NCBI RefSeq assembly: GCF_902499045.1
Contig: NZ_CABVPL010000001.1
Location: 1 to 64,000, forward strand
DNA: 64,000 bases
Origin: Burkholderia latens
GTDB lineage: Bacteria; Pseudomonadota; Gammaproteobacteria; Burkholderiales; Burkholderiaceae
Reading direction: 5' to 3'
The notes below the pieces were generated by a model. That model ran no database searches and was not told the DNA's origin. It saw only the letters and a program-made list of their open reading frames with translations. The position numbers and the translations under genes were made by a program. Shown here piece after piece: positions 25,994-37,114 of the stretch (positions within the stretch are counted from its first letter, which is position 1; each line of letters starts with the position of its first letter).

Positions 25994-26635
25994 TTACCAG
26001 CGCGCGCCGAACGTCTGGCGCAGTTCGTCGAGCGCGGCGTCGGAAAGCGGCTCGGGTTTCGGGTTCGTCATCAGCCACAGCCGTGCCGTTTCCTCCAGCT
26101 CCTCGAGCGCATACGACGCATGCGACACCGACGGCCCCCACATCACCGGGCCCAGACGGTCGAGCAGCACGCCGCGCACCTGGTCGGCGAGCGCCGCGAC
26201 TTCGGCCGCGACGGCCGGGTCGCCCGGGCGGCGATAACGGATCAGCGGGATGTGGCCGACCTTCATCACGTAGTACGGCGTGATCGGCGGCAGCACGTCG
26301 GTGTCGCGCCACACGCCCGCGAGCGTCAGCGCGACGAGGTGCGTCGAGTGCGTGTGGACGATGCCGTTGGCCTGCGGGTTGCGCGCGTAGATGCCGCGAT
26401 GCAGCGCGAGCGTCTTCGACGGCTTGCCGCCGGACACCGGCTGGCCGTCGAGACCGACCTTCGCGATGTCGTTCGGATCCAGGCGGCCGAGGCACGCGTC
26501 GGTCGGCGTGATCAGCCAGCCTTCGGCGACACGCGCGCTGATGTTGCCCGCGCTGCCGACCGCATGGCCGCGTGCATACAGGCTCGCGCCGACGACGCAG
26601 ATTTCCTCGCGCAGTTTCGCTTCGCTGCTCATCAT
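25994..26635 (-). CDS. otnC: 3-oxo-tetronate 4-phosphate decarboxylase (class II aldolase fold)
   Basis: A 213-residue class II aldolase/adducin-fold protein. The phosphate loop is [11 protein letters not shown], the next loop is [11 protein letters not shown], the zinc histidines are in [13 protein letters not shown], and a further His lies in the C-terminal part ([12 protein letters not shown]). In the pathway it cleaves 3-oxo-tetronate 4-phosphate to dihydroxyacetone phosphate and CO2. Its ATG at 26635 overlaps the otnK stop by four bases (ATGA), so the two are coupled. Confidence 0.9.
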   Translation of the reverse strand: MMSSEAKLREEICVVGASLYARGHAVGSAGNISARVAEGWLITPTDACLGRLDPNDIAKVGLDGQPVSGGKPSKTLALHRGIYARNPQANGIVHTHSTHLVALTLAGVWRDTDVLPPITPYYVMKVGHIPLIRYRRPGDPAVAAEVAALADQVRGVLLDRLGPVMWGPSVSHASYALEELEETARLWLMTNPKPEPLSDAALDELRQTFGARW

Positions 26636-27930
26636 GCGGCTCCGTCGAGCGCACGCAGCGCCTTGTCGAAAAAGTCCACCGTGCCGAAGTTGCCGGATTT
26701 CAGCGCGAGGCCGAGCGGCGGCGCGTCGATGGTGGCGGTGGCCGGCACGCCGGGGTCGATCTGCGCGCCGATCTGCAGCGACTTCACGTCGAGCGCCTGC
26801 ACGACCGCGCCTGACGTCTCGCCACCCGCGAGGACGAACTTGCGCACGCCGAGCCCGCGCAGCCCGCGCGCGATCGCCGCGAGCGTGCTTTCGACGAGAT
26901 GGCCGGCCGCTTCGACGCCGAGCGCCCGCTGAACACCCTTCACTTCGTCGGGCGTCGCGGTTGCATAGATCAGCACGGGTTGCGGCAGATGCGCACGCGC
27001 AAAGGCGAGCGCTTCGTCGACGACGGGTTCGCCGCGCGCTGCCGCGAGCGGATCGATCCGGAAGCTCGGGCGGCTTTCGCGCCACGCGGCGACCTGTGCG
27101 TTGGTCGCCTTCGATGCGCTGCCGGCGAGCACCGCCGACAACCCGTCGATGCGCGGCAGCGATGCCGCGTTGTCGCGCTGCGGCAGCAGCCCCGCGCGGC
27201 GGAAATTCTCCGGCAGGCCGAGCGCGATGCCGGAGCCGCCGGTGACGAGCGGCAGGTTCGTGCACGCTTCGCCGAGCACATGAAGATCGTCGTCCGACAG
27301 CGCATCGGCGATCGCGAAGCGCACGCCATCCGCACGCAGCGCGTCGATGCGCGCGCGCACCGCGGCCGCGCCCTGCGCGATCGTGTCGTAGCGAATCAGG
27401 CCGACCGGCGACTTCGTCTGTCGCTGCAGCACGCGCGCGAGGTTCGCGTCCTTCATCGGCGTGAGCGGATGATTCTCCATCCCCGATTCGTTCAGCAGCA
27501 CGTCGCCGACGAACAGGTGGCCGCGGAAGATCGTGCGGCCGTTTTCGGGGAACGCCGGGCATGCGATCGTGAAGTCGCCGCCGGCCGCGTCGAGCAGCGC
27601 GTCGCCGACAGGCCCGATGTTGCCTGCGTCGGTCGAGTCGAACGTCGAGCAGTACTTGAAGAAAAACTGCCGGCAGCCCTGCGCGCGCAGCCATGCGTAT
27701 GCGGCGAGCGATTGCGCGACGGCATCGGCCGCGGGAATCGTGCGCGACTTCAGCGCGACGACGATCGCGTCGGCATCGATCGCAGTGTCGGCCGCGGCGC
27801 CGTCGGCGGGCACGCCGATCGTCTGCACGGTGCGCATGCCGCTCCTGACGAGCATGTTCGCGAGATCGGTCGCGCCGGTGAAATCGTCGGCGATGCAGCC
27901 GAGCAGGGGACGGAAAGCGGAAACGGTCAT
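26632..27930 (-). CDS. otnK: 3-oxo-tetronate kinase (DUF1537 family)
   Basis: A 432-residue four-carbon acid sugar kinase. The N-terminal substrate domain begins [19 protein letters not shown], the family hallmark, and includes [20 protein letters not shown]. The C-terminal nucleotide-binding domain contains [13 protein letters not shown] and [15 protein letters not shown]. It phosphorylates 3-oxo-tetronate at O4 with ATP. The gene sits between ltnD and otnC with short or overlapping junctions. Confidence 0.92.
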   Translation of the reverse strand: MTVSAFRPLLGCIADDFTGATDLANMLVRSGMRTVQTIGVPADGAAADTAIDADAIVVALKSRTIPAADAVAQSLAAYAWLRAQGCRQFFFKYCSTFDSTDAGNIGPVGDALLDAAGGDFTIACPAFPENGRTIFRGHLFVGDVLLNESGMENHPLTPMKDANLARVLQRQTKSPVGLIRYDTIAQGAAAVRARIDALRADGVRFAIADALSDDDLHVLGEACTNLPLVTGGSGIALGLPENFRRAGLLPQRDNAASLPRIDGLSAVLAGSASKATNAQVAAWRESRPSFRIDPLAAARGEPVVDEALAFARAHLPQPVLIYATATPDEVKGVQRALGVEAAGHLVESTLAAIARGLRGLGVRKFVLAGGETSGAVVQALDVKSLQIGAQIDPGVPATATIDAPPLGLALKSGNFGTVDFFDKALRALDGAA

Positions 27931-27949
27931 GGCGGGAACGTCGTTCGAA

Positions 27950-28840
27950 TCAGCGGGCGGGCGGCAGCGTGATGCCGGGGAAGGTCTTGATCACGGCGGA
28001 ATCGTCCTCGCCGCCGTGGCCGGCGCTCGATGCGCTCATGAACATCTGATGCGCGGTGGCCGACAGCGGCAGCGGAAACTTGCTGCGGCGCGCGGTGTCG
28101 AGCACGAGGCCGAGATCCTTCACGAAGATGTCGACGGCCGACAACGGCGTGTAGTCGCCGTTCAGGATGTGCGGCACGCGGTTCTCGAACATCCACGAAT
28201 TGCCCGCGCTGTGCGTGATCACGTCGTACAGCGCGTCGGCATCGACGCCTTCGCGCAGCCCGAGCGCCATCGCTTCGGCCGCCGCCGCGATGTGCACGCC
28301 GGCCAGCAACTGGTTGATGATCTTCACTTTCGAGCCGATGCCGTGTGCGTCGCCGAGGCGGTAGACCTTGCCGGCGATCGCGGCGAGCACGTCGTCGCAC
28401 GCCGCATACGCGGCGGCGGGGCCCGACGTCATCATCGTCATCTCGCCCGACGCCGCGCGCGCGGCGCCGCCGGACACCGGCGCGTCGAGCATCTGCAGGC
28501 CCGCGGCTTCGATACGCGCGCCGAGCGCGACCGCGAAATCGGGCGCGACGGTCGCACTCGCGATCACGACGCCACCGGGCTTCATTGCCGCGACTGCGCC
28601 GTGCTCGCCGAACAGCACCGTTTCGGTCTGCGCGGCATTGACGACGAGCGTGACGACGACGTCGCATTGCGCGCCGAGTTCGGCCGGCGTGGCGCACGCC
28701 ACGCCGCCTTCGGCCGCGAACGCCTGCAATACGGTGTCGCGCACGTCGCACGCGTGCACGCGGAACCCCGCGCGCAGCAGCGAGCGCGCGACGCCGAGGC
28801 CCATCGCGCCCAGGCCGATGACTCCAACATTTCGTGACAT
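27950..28840 (-). CDS. ltnD: L-threonate dehydrogenase (beta-hydroxyacid dehydrogenase family)
   Basis: A 296-residue NAD-dependent enzyme. The Rossmann motif is VGVIGLGAMGLGVARSL (residues 5-21), the substrate loop is LDAPVSGGAARA, and the catalytic lysine is in GSKVKIINQLLAG. In the pathway it oxidises L-threonate to 2-oxo-tetronate. It is the first structural gene after the regulator, 19 bases before otnK. Related family members act on 3-hydroxyisobutyrate or tartronate semialdehyde; the full cluster supports L-threonate. Confidence 0.9.
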   Translation of the reverse strand: MSRNVGVIGLGAMGLGVARSLLRAGFRVHACDVRDTVLQAFAAEGGVACATPAELGAQCDVVVTLVVNAAQTETVLFGEHGAVAAMKPGGVVIASATVAPDFAVALGARIEAAGLQMLDAPVSGGAARAASGEMTMMTSGPAAAYAACDDVLAAIAGKVYRLGDAHGIGSKVKIINQLLAGVHIAAAAEAMALGLREGVDADALYDVITHSAGNSWMFENRVPHILNGDYTPLSAVDIFVKDLGLVLDTARRSKFPLPLSATAHQMFMSASSAGHGGEDDSAVIKTFPGITLPPAR

Positions 28841-28902
28841 GGTCAACCTTGATCGGTTCGGGAGAGGTTCGGGACAACGGCGGCGCTCGCGCGCCGCCCG
28901 CT

Positions 28903-29607
28903 TCAGCAGATGCCGGCTTCCGCGAGACGGCGGGCGGCGTTGTACATGTGCGTGCGCGCCGCGTTGCGCGCCGCCATCGGGTCGCGCGCGCGGATCGCGT
29001 CGGCGATCGCCGCATGCTCGTCGCGCACCTGCCGCGAGAAATCCTCGCGCGTCGCTTCGTTGCGCCGCGTGACCTTCACGCCGGCCTCGAGGTACTGGTT
29101 CAGGAACTGCAGCGTCTTCAGGAAATACGGATTGCCGGTGACGGCCGCGATCGTGCGGTGGAACGCGACGTCTTCTGCGACGCCGTCGCGGCCTTCGGCC
29201 ACTGCGTCGTCGATCTTGCGCAGCGCGTCGTCGATGTCGGCCATGTCGTCGGCGGTGTGGTGCAGCGCGGCTTCGGCCGCGACTTCGGCCTCGATCGCGC
29301 GGCGTACCGCGAGCAGGTGCGGCAGCGAGCTCGCCTCGACGGCTTCCGCGTAGTCGATCCGCAGCGGCCGGATCGCGCCGTGCTGGTTCACGAACACGCC
29401 GCTGCCCTGACGCGGCTCGACCACGCCTTCGTTCTTCAGCCGCGAGATCGCCTCGCGGATCACGGTGCGGCTCACGCCGAATTCCTGCGCGAGGACGGCT
29501 TCGGTCGGCAGCTTGCCGGTGGCCGAGAAGCTGCCGACTTCGATCTGCTTGAGCAGTTGCTGCGCAACGTGATCGCTCATCGCGCGGGCGGGAATTTTCT
29601 CGAACAT
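28903..29607 (-). CDS. GntR/FadR-type regulator of the tetronate operon
   Basis: A 234-residue regulator with an N-terminal winged helix (KLPTEAVLAQEFGVSRTVIR, then EAISRLKNEGVVEPRQGSG; about residues 33-71) and an all-helical FCD effector domain carrying the usual metal-binding acidic and histidine residues (EDVAFHRTI, VRDEHAAI, RTHMYNAARR). It is the first gene of the operon, so it is probably autoregulated. The likely inducer is a pathway intermediate or the sugar acid itself. Confidence 0.87.
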   Translation of the reverse strand: MFEKIPARAMSDHVAQQLLKQIEVGSFSATGKLPTEAVLAQEFGVSRTVIREAISRLKNEGVVEPRQGSGVFVNQHGAIRPLRIDYAEAVEASSLPHLLAVRRAIEAEVAAEAALHHTADDMADIDDALRKIDDAVAEGRDGVAEDVAFHRTIAAVTGNPYFLKTLQFLNQYLEAGVKVTRRNEATREDFSRQVRDEHAAIADAIRARDPMAARNAARTHMYNAARRLAEAGIC

Positions 29608-29617
29608 GGCGCTCTGG

Positions 29618-29646
29618 TTTGTAAGGTGATGTGGTCATCATACAAA
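29618..29646. promoter_or_regulatory. Candidate operator of the GntR/FadR-type regulator
   Basis: TGATG (29627-29631) and CATCA (29636-29640) form a perfect inverted repeat around TGGT. It is flanked by TTTGTA (29618-29623) and TACAAA (29641-29646), also inverted relative to each other. It lies 11-39 bases upstream of the regulator ATG. FCD-type GntR proteins usually bind such short dyads. Confidence 0.5.
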
Positions 29647-29804
29647 TTTGAGCGTATGTCGGCATCCGGAATAACCCTCGTCGAACCGGTCGCAACGTCG
29701 GTCAATTGATTGAAACCGGTTCCAATCCGCGTTCGATCGGCGGCGATCGTGACGGGGGCGGCGGGGGAAGAGGGCGGGCGCGCCGGCATCGGCGCGCGCG
29801 CTCG

Positions 29805-30878
29805 TCAGTCGGCGATGTCTTCGACGGCGTCGGCGTCGGTCGCGGCCGGCACGTCGGCTTCCGCGACTTCCGCGCCGCGCTCGCGATACGTCGCGGGCGG
29901 CACGCCGAACTGCTTGCGGAACTCGCGGCCGAGGTGCGACGCGTCGGCGAACCCGCAGCTCGACGCGATATCGGCGACGGTGCGGTCCGAACTCGTCAGC
30001 AGCCACGCGGCCGTGCGCAACCGCACCTGCTTCGCGAACGCCTGCGGGCTCTTGCCGGTCTCGGCCTTGAACAGCCGCTCGAGCTGGCGCGTCGACATGT
30101 CGAGCTTGCACGCGAGTTCTTCGAGCGGCAGCGCGCGCCCGACATGCTGTTCCATCAGAAGAATCGCGCGCTTGACCTTCGGGTGCGTGGCCGGCTCGAG
30201 GCCCGGCGGATGCGGCTGCGGCGCGTTGCCTTTCTGCATCTCGCCGACGAGCAGGATCCGCAGCGCCTTCTGCACGGTCGCGTGGTCGAAGTGGCGCAGC
30301 AGGATCGCGGCGGCGACGTCGATCGATGCGCGCCCGCCCGAGCACGTGATCCGGCGCCGGTCGATCACGAACAGGCGGTCGGCGATCAGCATGTCGGGGT
30401 CGGCGTTCGGGAAGCGTTCGATGAAATCCCAGTAGTGGAACCAGCTCACGCACGCGCGGTAGCCGTCGAGAACGTTCGCGCGCATCAGCGCGAACACGCC
30501 CGTGCAGATCCCGACGACCGTCGCGCCGCCCGCCGCCGAGCGGCGGATGAACTCGAGCGTTTCGGGGCCCGCTTGCGGTCCCGAATGCAACAGCCCGCCG
30601 ACCACGACCACGTAATCGAACGGTTCGGCGCTGTCGAAGGTTTCCCACGGCGTGATCTGGATCCCGCAGCTCGCGCGCACCGGCGCGAGCGTTTCGCCGA
30701 TCACGCTCCATGCGCAGCGCACCGGCTTGCTGTAGTCGCCGTCGTCGGCCGACAGACGCAGCATGTCGACGAAACCCGAGAACGCCGTGAGCGTGAAGTT
30801 CGGCAGCAGCACGATGCCGAAGCGGATGCGCTGCGGCGGCGGTTCGGCGAGGGGGGAAGCGGGTACGTCGGGTGTCAT
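29805..30878 (-). CDS. GlxA-family AraC-type regulator divergent from sdaA-sox
   Basis: A 357-residue protein (ATG at 30878; a TTG at 30974 would add 32 poorly conserved residues). N-terminal DJ-1/PfpI-like domain: FGIVLLPNFTLTAFSGFVDM, VVVVGGLLHSGPQ, and VVGICTGVFALMRANVLDGY as the elbow. The C-terminal DNA-binding part has two helix-turn-helix motifs (LEELACKLDMSTRQLERLF; VADIASSCGFADASHLGREF). An acidic tail (about 20 residues) ends the protein. By position it should control the sarcosine operon, the role of GbdR or SouR in Pseudomonas; which ligand it senses is open. Confidence 0.85.
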   Translation of the reverse strand: MTPDVPASPLAEPPPQRIRFGIVLLPNFTLTAFSGFVDMLRLSADDGDYSKPVRCAWSVIGETLAPVRASCGIQITPWETFDSAEPFDYVVVVGGLLHSGPQAGPETLEFIRRSAAGGATVVGICTGVFALMRANVLDGYRACVSWFHYWDFIERFPNADPDMLIADRLFVIDRRRITCSGGRASIDVAAAILLRHFDHATVQKALRILLVGEMQKGNAPQPHPPGLEPATHPKVKRAILLMEQHVGRALPLEELACKLDMSTRQLERLFKAETGKSPQAFAKQVRLRTAAWLLTSSDRTVADIASSCGFADASHLGREFRKQFGVPPATYRERGAEVAEADVPAATDADAVEDIAD

Positions 30879-30967
30879 CGCGGTCAATCTCGTCACGCCG
30901 GGAAGGCGGGTCTCACTCGTTTCATTCACTCTGCGGGCACGGCTGGCTGCCGACTTGTGGTTTTGCG

Positions 30968-30984
30968 TCGTCAATCATCGTCAA
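30968..30984. promoter_or_regulatory. Direct repeat in the regulator-sdaA gap, candidate binding site
   Basis: TCGTCAA occurs at 30968-30974 and at 30978-30984, a 10-base period, inside a larger inverted repeat GTTTTG...CAAAAC (about 30960-30987). The gap between the divergent regulator and sdaA (30879-31124) is where an AraC-type regulator is expected to bind. Confidence 0.35.
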
Positions 30985-31124
30985 AACGCATTTTCCGGCC
31001 GTCGTTCGCCGGGCTTGGCGGCGGTATCCCACGCCGATGCCGTTTTTGTTCTATCGGCCAATTTTACGCTTTGATGTACTGACGCCAACGACATTTCACG
31101 TACGCCTACCCCAGAGGAAGCCAG

Positions 31125-32510
<1,386 letters not shown>

Positions 32511-32525
32511 CGAAGGATCACTAAC

Positions 32526-33770
32526 ATGAGCCGCTACTCGATATTCAGCCTGTTCCGCAACGGCCTCTCGTATCACGAGAACTGGGAAAAGCAGTGGAAG
32601 AGCCCGGAACCGAAGAAGGAATACGACGTCGTGATCGTCGGCGGCGGCGGCCACGGCCTCGCGACTGCCTACTATCTCGCGAAGGAGCACGGGATCACGA
32701 ACGTCGCGATCCTCGAGAAGGGCTGGATCGGCGGCGGCAACACCGCGCGCAACACGACGATCGTGCGCTCGAATTACCTGTGGGACGAATCGGCCGCGCT
32801 GTACGAGAAGGCGATGAAGCTGTGGGAAGGGCTGTCGCAGGATCTCAACTACAACGTGATGTTCAGCCAGCGCGGCGTGATGAACCTCGCGCACACGCTG
32901 CAGGACGTGCGTGACACCGAGCGCCGCGTGAACGCGAACCGGCTGAACGGCGTCGACGCCGAATTCCTGACGCCCGCGCAGATCAAGGAAATCGAGCCGA
33001 CGATCAACCTGAACAGCCGCTACCCGGTGCTCGGCGCGTCGATCCAGCGCCGTGCGGGCGTCGCGCGTCACGACGCGGTGGCCTGGGGCTTCGCGCGCGG
33101 CGCGGACCGCGCCGGCGTCGACATCATCCAGAACTGCCAGGTGACGGGCATTCGCCGCGAAGGCGGCGCGGTGGTCGGCGTAGACACGGTGAAGGGCTTC
33201 ATCAAGGCGAAGAAGGTCGCAGTGGTGGCCGCCGGGAACACGACGACGCTCGCCGACATGGCCGGCATCCGCCTGCCGATCGAAAGCCACCCGCTGCAGG
33301 CGCTGGTGTCGGAGCCGATCAAGCCGGTCGTGAACTCGGTGATCATGTCGAACGCGGTGCACGCGTACATCAGCCAGTCCGACAAGGGCGACCTCGTGAT
33401 CGGCGCGGGTATCGACCAGTACACGGGCTTCGGCCAGCGCGGCAGCTTCCACATCATCGAAAGCACGCTGCAGGCGATCATCGAGATGTTCCCGGTGTTC
33501 TCGCGCGTGCGGATGAACCGCCAGTGGGGCGGCATCGTCGACGTGTCGCCGGACGCGTGCCCCATCATCACCAAGACCGACGTGAAGGGCCTGTATTTCA
33601 ACTGCGGCTGGGGTACCGGCGGCTTCAAGGCGACGCCCGGCTCGGGCTGGGTGTTCGCGCACACGATCGCCCGCGACGAGCCGCATCCGCTGAACGCGCC
33701 ATTCGCGCTCGACCGCTTCTACACCGGCCACCTGATCGACGAGCACGGCGCAGCCGCCGTCGCGCACTAA
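32526..33770 (+). CDS. soxB: Heterotetrameric sarcosine oxidase, beta subunit
   Basis: A 414-residue flavoprotein. The FAD-binding motif is [20 protein letters not shown] (33-52). His182 in [15 protein letters not shown] matches the histidine that carries covalent FMN in characterised enzymes. The C-terminal FAD contact is [20 protein letters not shown]. This subunit binds sarcosine and performs the oxidative demethylation to glycine. It is followed by soxD after 24 bases in the canonical B-D-A-G order. Confidence 0.96.
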   Translation: MSRYSIFSLFRNGLSYHENWEKQWKSPEPKKEYDVVIVGGGGHGLATAYYLAKEHGITNVAILEKGWIGGGNTARNTTIVRSNYLWDESAALYEKAMKLWEGLSQDLNYNVMFSQRGVMNLAHTLQDVRDTERRVNANRLNGVDAEFLTPAQIKEIEPTINLNSRYPVLGASIQRRAGVARHDAVAWGFARGADRAGVDIIQNCQVTGIRREGGAVVGVDTVKGFIKAKKVAVVAAGNTTTLADMAGIRLPIESHPLQALVSEPIKPVVNSVIMSNAVHAYISQSDKGDLVIGAGIDQYTGFGQRGSFHIIESTLQAIIEMFPVFSRVRMNRQWGGIVDVSPDACPIITKTDVKGLYFNCGWGTGGFKATPGSGWVFAHTIARDEPHPLNAPFALDRFYTGHLIDEHGAAAVAH

Positions 33771-33794
33771 CCCCGCACTGAAGGAGAAGGAAAC

Positions 33795-34106
33795 ATGTTG
33801 CTGATCGAATGTCCGTGGTGCGGGCCGCGCGCCGAATCCGAGTTCACGTGCGGCGGCGAAGCCGACATCGTGCGCCCGGTGGCGAACGAGACCATGACCG
33901 ACCGCGAATGGGGCGAATACGTGTTCATGCGCGAGAACAAGCGCGGACTGCACAAGGAACAATGGTTGCACACGCAGGGCTGCCGCCGCTGGTTCAAGGT
34001 GACGCGCGACACGGTCACTTACGATATCAAGGGCTACGAAAAGTTCGGCGGGGCTGCCAACGGCGCAGCTGCCGGCAACGCACACGAAGAGGGCACGAGC
34101 AAATGA
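33795..34106 (+). CDS. soxD: Heterotetrameric sarcosine oxidase, delta subunit
   Basis: A 103-residue zinc-binding subunit. The ligands match the known structure: Cys6 and Cys9 in ECPWCG, His59 and Cys63 in HTQGC. The usual C-terminal core is followed by a short Gly/Ala-rich tail. Its stop overlaps the soxA start (ATGA), so the two are coupled. It stabilises the alpha-beta core. Confidence 0.95.
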   Translation: MLLIECPWCGPRAESEFTCGGEADIVRPVANETMTDREWGEYVFMRENKRGLHKEQWLHTQGCRRWFKVTRDTVTYDIKGYEKFGGAANGAAAGNAHEEGTSK

Positions 34107-37100
34107 GCCAGAAAGACCGCCTCGGCACCGGTGGCCGCATCAACCGCGCGATTCCGTTGACGTTCACGTTCAACGGCCGCACGTATCAGGGCTTCCAGGG
34201 CGACACGCTCGCGTCCGCGCTGCTCGCCAATGGCGTGCACTTCGTCGCGCGCAGCTTCAAGTACCACCGTCCGCGCGGGATCGTGACGGCCGACGTCGCG
34301 GAACCGAACGCCGTCGTGCAGCTCGAGACCGGCCCGTACACGGTGCCGAACGCGCGCGCGACCGAAATCGAGCTGTACCAGGGCCTCGTCGCGACGAGCG
34401 TGAACGCGGAGCCGTCGCTCGAGAACGACAAGTACGCGATCAATCAGAAGCTGTCGCGTTTCATGCCGGCCGGCTTCTACTACAAGACCTTCATGTGGCC
34501 GCGCAACATGTGGCCGAAGTATGAAGAGAAGATCCGCGAGGCTGCCGGCCTCGGCAAGGCGCCGGAAGTGCTCGACGCCGATCGCTACGACAAATGCTAC
34601 GCGCACTGCGACGTGCTCGTGGTCGGCGGCGGCCCGTCGGGCCTCGCCGCCGCGCACGCGGCAGCGGTTGCCGGCGCGCGCGTGATCCTCGTCGACGACC
34701 AGCGCGAGCTCGGCGGCAGTCTGCTGTCGTGCCGTGCCGAAATCGACGCGAAGCCGGCGCTGCAGTGGGTCGAGAAGATCGAGGCCGAACTGCGCAAGCT
34801 GCCCGACGTGACGATCCTGTCGCGCAGCACCGCATTCGGCTACCAGGACCACAATCTCGTGACGATCACGCAGCGGCTGACCGATCACCAGCCGGTGTCG
34901 ATGCGCAAGGGCACGCGCGAGCTGCTGTGGAAGGTCCGCGCGAAGCGCGTGATCCTCGCGACGGGCGCGCACGAGCGTCCGATCGTGTTCGGCAACAACG
35001 ACCTGCCGGGCGTGATGCTCGCGGGTGCGGTGTCCACCTACATTCATCGCTACGGCGTGCTGCCGGGCCGCAACGCGGTCGTGTTCACGAACAACGACCG
35101 TGCGTACCAGGCCGCGCTCGACCTGAAGGCGTGCGGCGCGAAGGTGACGGTCGTCGATTCGCGCGCGTCGTCGAACGGCGCGCTGCCCGCCGCCGCGAAG
35201 CGGCAGGGCGTGACGGTGATGAGCGGTGCGGTCGTGACGGCCGCTTCGGGCAAGTGGCGCGTATCGTCGGTCGACGTCGCGTCCTACTCGAACGGCCAGA
35301 CGGGCGGCAAGCTGCAGTCGCTGCCGTGCGACCTCGTCGCGATGTCGGGCGGCTTCAGCCCGGTGTTGCACCTGTTCGCGCAGTCGGGCGGCAAGGCGTG
35401 CTGGAACGACGAGAAGGCGTGCTTCCTGCCGGGCAAGCCCGTGCAGGCCGAGGCAAGTGTCGGCGCGGCCGCGGGCGAATTCGGTCTCGCCCGTGCGCTA
35501 CGGCTCGCGGTCGATGCGGGCGCCGAAGCGGCGAAGGCGGCCGGCTTCACGGCCGCGCAGCGCCCTGTCGCACCGCAGGTCGCCGAAACGGTCGAAGGCG
35601 CGTTGCAGCCGTTGTGGCTCGTCGGCAGCCGCGAGGCTGCCGCACGCGGTCCGAAGCAGTTCGTCGACTTCCAGAACGACGTGGCCGCCGCGGACATCCT
35701 GCTGGCCGCGCGCGAAGGCTTCGAGTCGGTCGAGCACGTGAAGCGCTATACCGCGATGGGCTTCGGCACCGACCAGGGCAAGCTCGGCAACATCAACGGG
35801 ATGGCGATCCTCGCGCAGGCGCTCGGCAAGACGATTCCGGAAACGGGCACGACGACGTTCCGCCCGAACTACACGCCCGTGTCGTTCGGTACGTTCGCCG
35901 GCCGCGAGACGGGCGACTTCCTCGATCCGATCCGCAAGACGGCCGTGCACGAGTGGCACGTCGAGCACGGCGCGATGTTCGAGGACGTCGGCAACTGGAA
36001 GCGACCGTGGTATTTCCCGAAGAACGGCGAGGATCTCCATGCGGCCGTGAAGCGCGAGTGCCTCGCCGTGCGCAACGGCGTCGGCATCCTCGATGCGTCG
36101 ACGCTCGGCAAGATCGACATCCAGGGCCCGGATGCGGTGAAGCTGCTGAACTGGATGTACACGAACCCGTGGAACAAGCTCGAAGTCGGCAAGTGCCGCT
36201 ACGGGCTGATGCTCGACGAAAACGGGATGGTGTTCGACGACGGCGTGACGGTGCGCCTCGCCGACCAGCATTTCATGATGACGACGACGACCGGCGGCGC
36301 GGCGCGCGTGCTCACGTGGCTCGAGCGCTGGCTGCAGACCGAATGGCCGGACATGAAGGTGCGGCTCGCGTCCGTCACCGATCACTGGGCGACGTTCGCT
36401 GTGGTCGGCCCGAAGAGCCGCAAGGTCGTGCAGAAGGTGTGCCAGGACATCGACTTCGGCAACGACGCATTCCCGTTCATGAGCTACCGGAACGGCACCG
36501 TCGCGGGCGCGAAGGCGCGCGTGATGCGGATCAGCTTCTCGGGCGAGCTCGCGTATGAAGTGAACGTGCCGGCCAACGCGGGCCGTGCGGTGTGGGAAGC
36601 GCTGATGGCGGCCGGTGCCGAATTCGACATCACGCCGTACGGCACGGAAACGATGCACGTGCTGCGTGCGGAGAAGGGCTACATCATCGTCGGCCAGGAC
36701 ACGGACGGCTCGATCACGCCGTACGACCTCGGGATGGGCGGGCTCGTCGCGAAGTCGAAGGACTTCCTCGGCAAGCGGTCGCTGTCGCGCTCGGATACCG
36801 CGAAGGAGGGCCGCAAGCAGTTCGTCGGCCTGCTGACCGAAGACGAGCAGTTCGTGCTGCCGGAAGGCGCGCAGATCATCGCGAAGGACACGCAGGTGTC
36901 GGCGGTCGATCCGACGCCGATGATCGGCCACGTGACGTCGAGTTATTACAGCCCGATCCTGAAGCGCTCGATCGCGCTCGCGGTGGTGAAGGGCGGCCTG
37001 AACAAGATGGGCGAGAGCGTCGTGATTCCGCTGGCCAACGGCAAGCGCATCACCGCGAAAATCTCGAGCCCGGTTTTCTACGATACCGAAGGGGTGCGCC

Positions 37101-37114
37101 AGCATGTGGAATGA
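34103..37114 (+). CDS. soxA: Heterotetrameric sarcosine oxidase, alpha subunit
   Basis: A 1003-residue subunit, normal length for the family. Order: N-terminal ferredoxin-like domain without cluster cysteines (TFTFNGRTYQGFQGDTLASA), a Rossmann domain binding NAD+ (CDVLVVGGGPSGLAAAHAAA, about residues 170-190), and a C-terminal GcvT-like tetrahydrofolate domain (about 610-1000; e.g. ECLAVRNGVGILDASTLGKI and FSGELAYEVNVP). Formaldehyde released by the beta subunit is channelled to THF here, giving 5,10-methylene-THF. Overlaps soxD by four bases and soxG by eleven. Confidence 0.96.
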   Translation: MSQKDRLGTGGRINRAIPLTFTFNGRTYQGFQGDTLASALLANGVHFVARSFKYHRPRGIVTADVAEPNAVVQLETGPYTVPNARATEIELYQGLVATSVNAEPSLENDKYAINQKLSRFMPAGFYYKTFMWPRNMWPKYEEKIREAAGLGKAPEVLDADRYDKCYAHCDVLVVGGGPSGLAAAHAAAVAGARVILVDDQRELGGSLLSCRAEIDAKPALQWVEKIEAELRKLPDVTILSRSTAFGYQDHNLVTITQRLTDHQPVSMRKGTRELLWKVRAKRVILATGAHERPIVFGNNDLPGVMLAGAVSTYIHRYGVLPGRNAVVFTNNDRAYQAALDLKACGAKVTVVDSRASSNGALPAAAKRQGVTVMSGAVVTAASGKWRVSSVDVASYSNGQTGGKLQSLPCDLVAMSGGFSPVLHLFAQSGGKACWNDEKACFLPGKPVQAEASVGAAAGEFGLARALRLAVDAGAEAAKAAGFTAAQRPVAPQVAETVEGALQPLWLVGSREAAARGPKQFVDFQNDVAAADILLAAREGFESVEHVKRYTAMGFGTDQGKLGNINGMAILAQALGKTIPETGTTTFRPNYTPVSFGTFAGRETGDFLDPIRKTAVHEWHVEHGAMFEDVGNWKRPWYFPKNGEDLHAAVKRECLAVRNGVGILDASTLGKIDIQGPDAVKLLNWMYTNPWNKLEVGKCRYGLMLDENGMVFDDGVTVRLADQHFMMTTTTGGAARVLTWLERWLQTEWPDMKVRLASVTDHWATFAVVGPKSRKVVQKVCQDIDFGNDAFPFMSYRNGTVAGAKARVMRISFSGELAYEVNVPANAGRAVWEALMAAGAEFDITPYGTETMHVLRAEKGYIIVGQDTDGSITPYDLGMGGLVAKSKDFLGKRSLSRSDTAKEGRKQFVGLLTEDEQFVLPEGAQIIAKDTQVSAVDPTPMIGHVTSSYYSPILKRSIALAVVKGGLNKMGESVVIPLANGKRITAKISSPVFYDTEGVRQHVE

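Noticed and set aside
30879-30974. Upstream TTG start for the sox-linked regulator
   Set aside because: It would place the candidate operator partly inside the gene and adds a Ser/Arg/Thr-rich segment not expected for the family.
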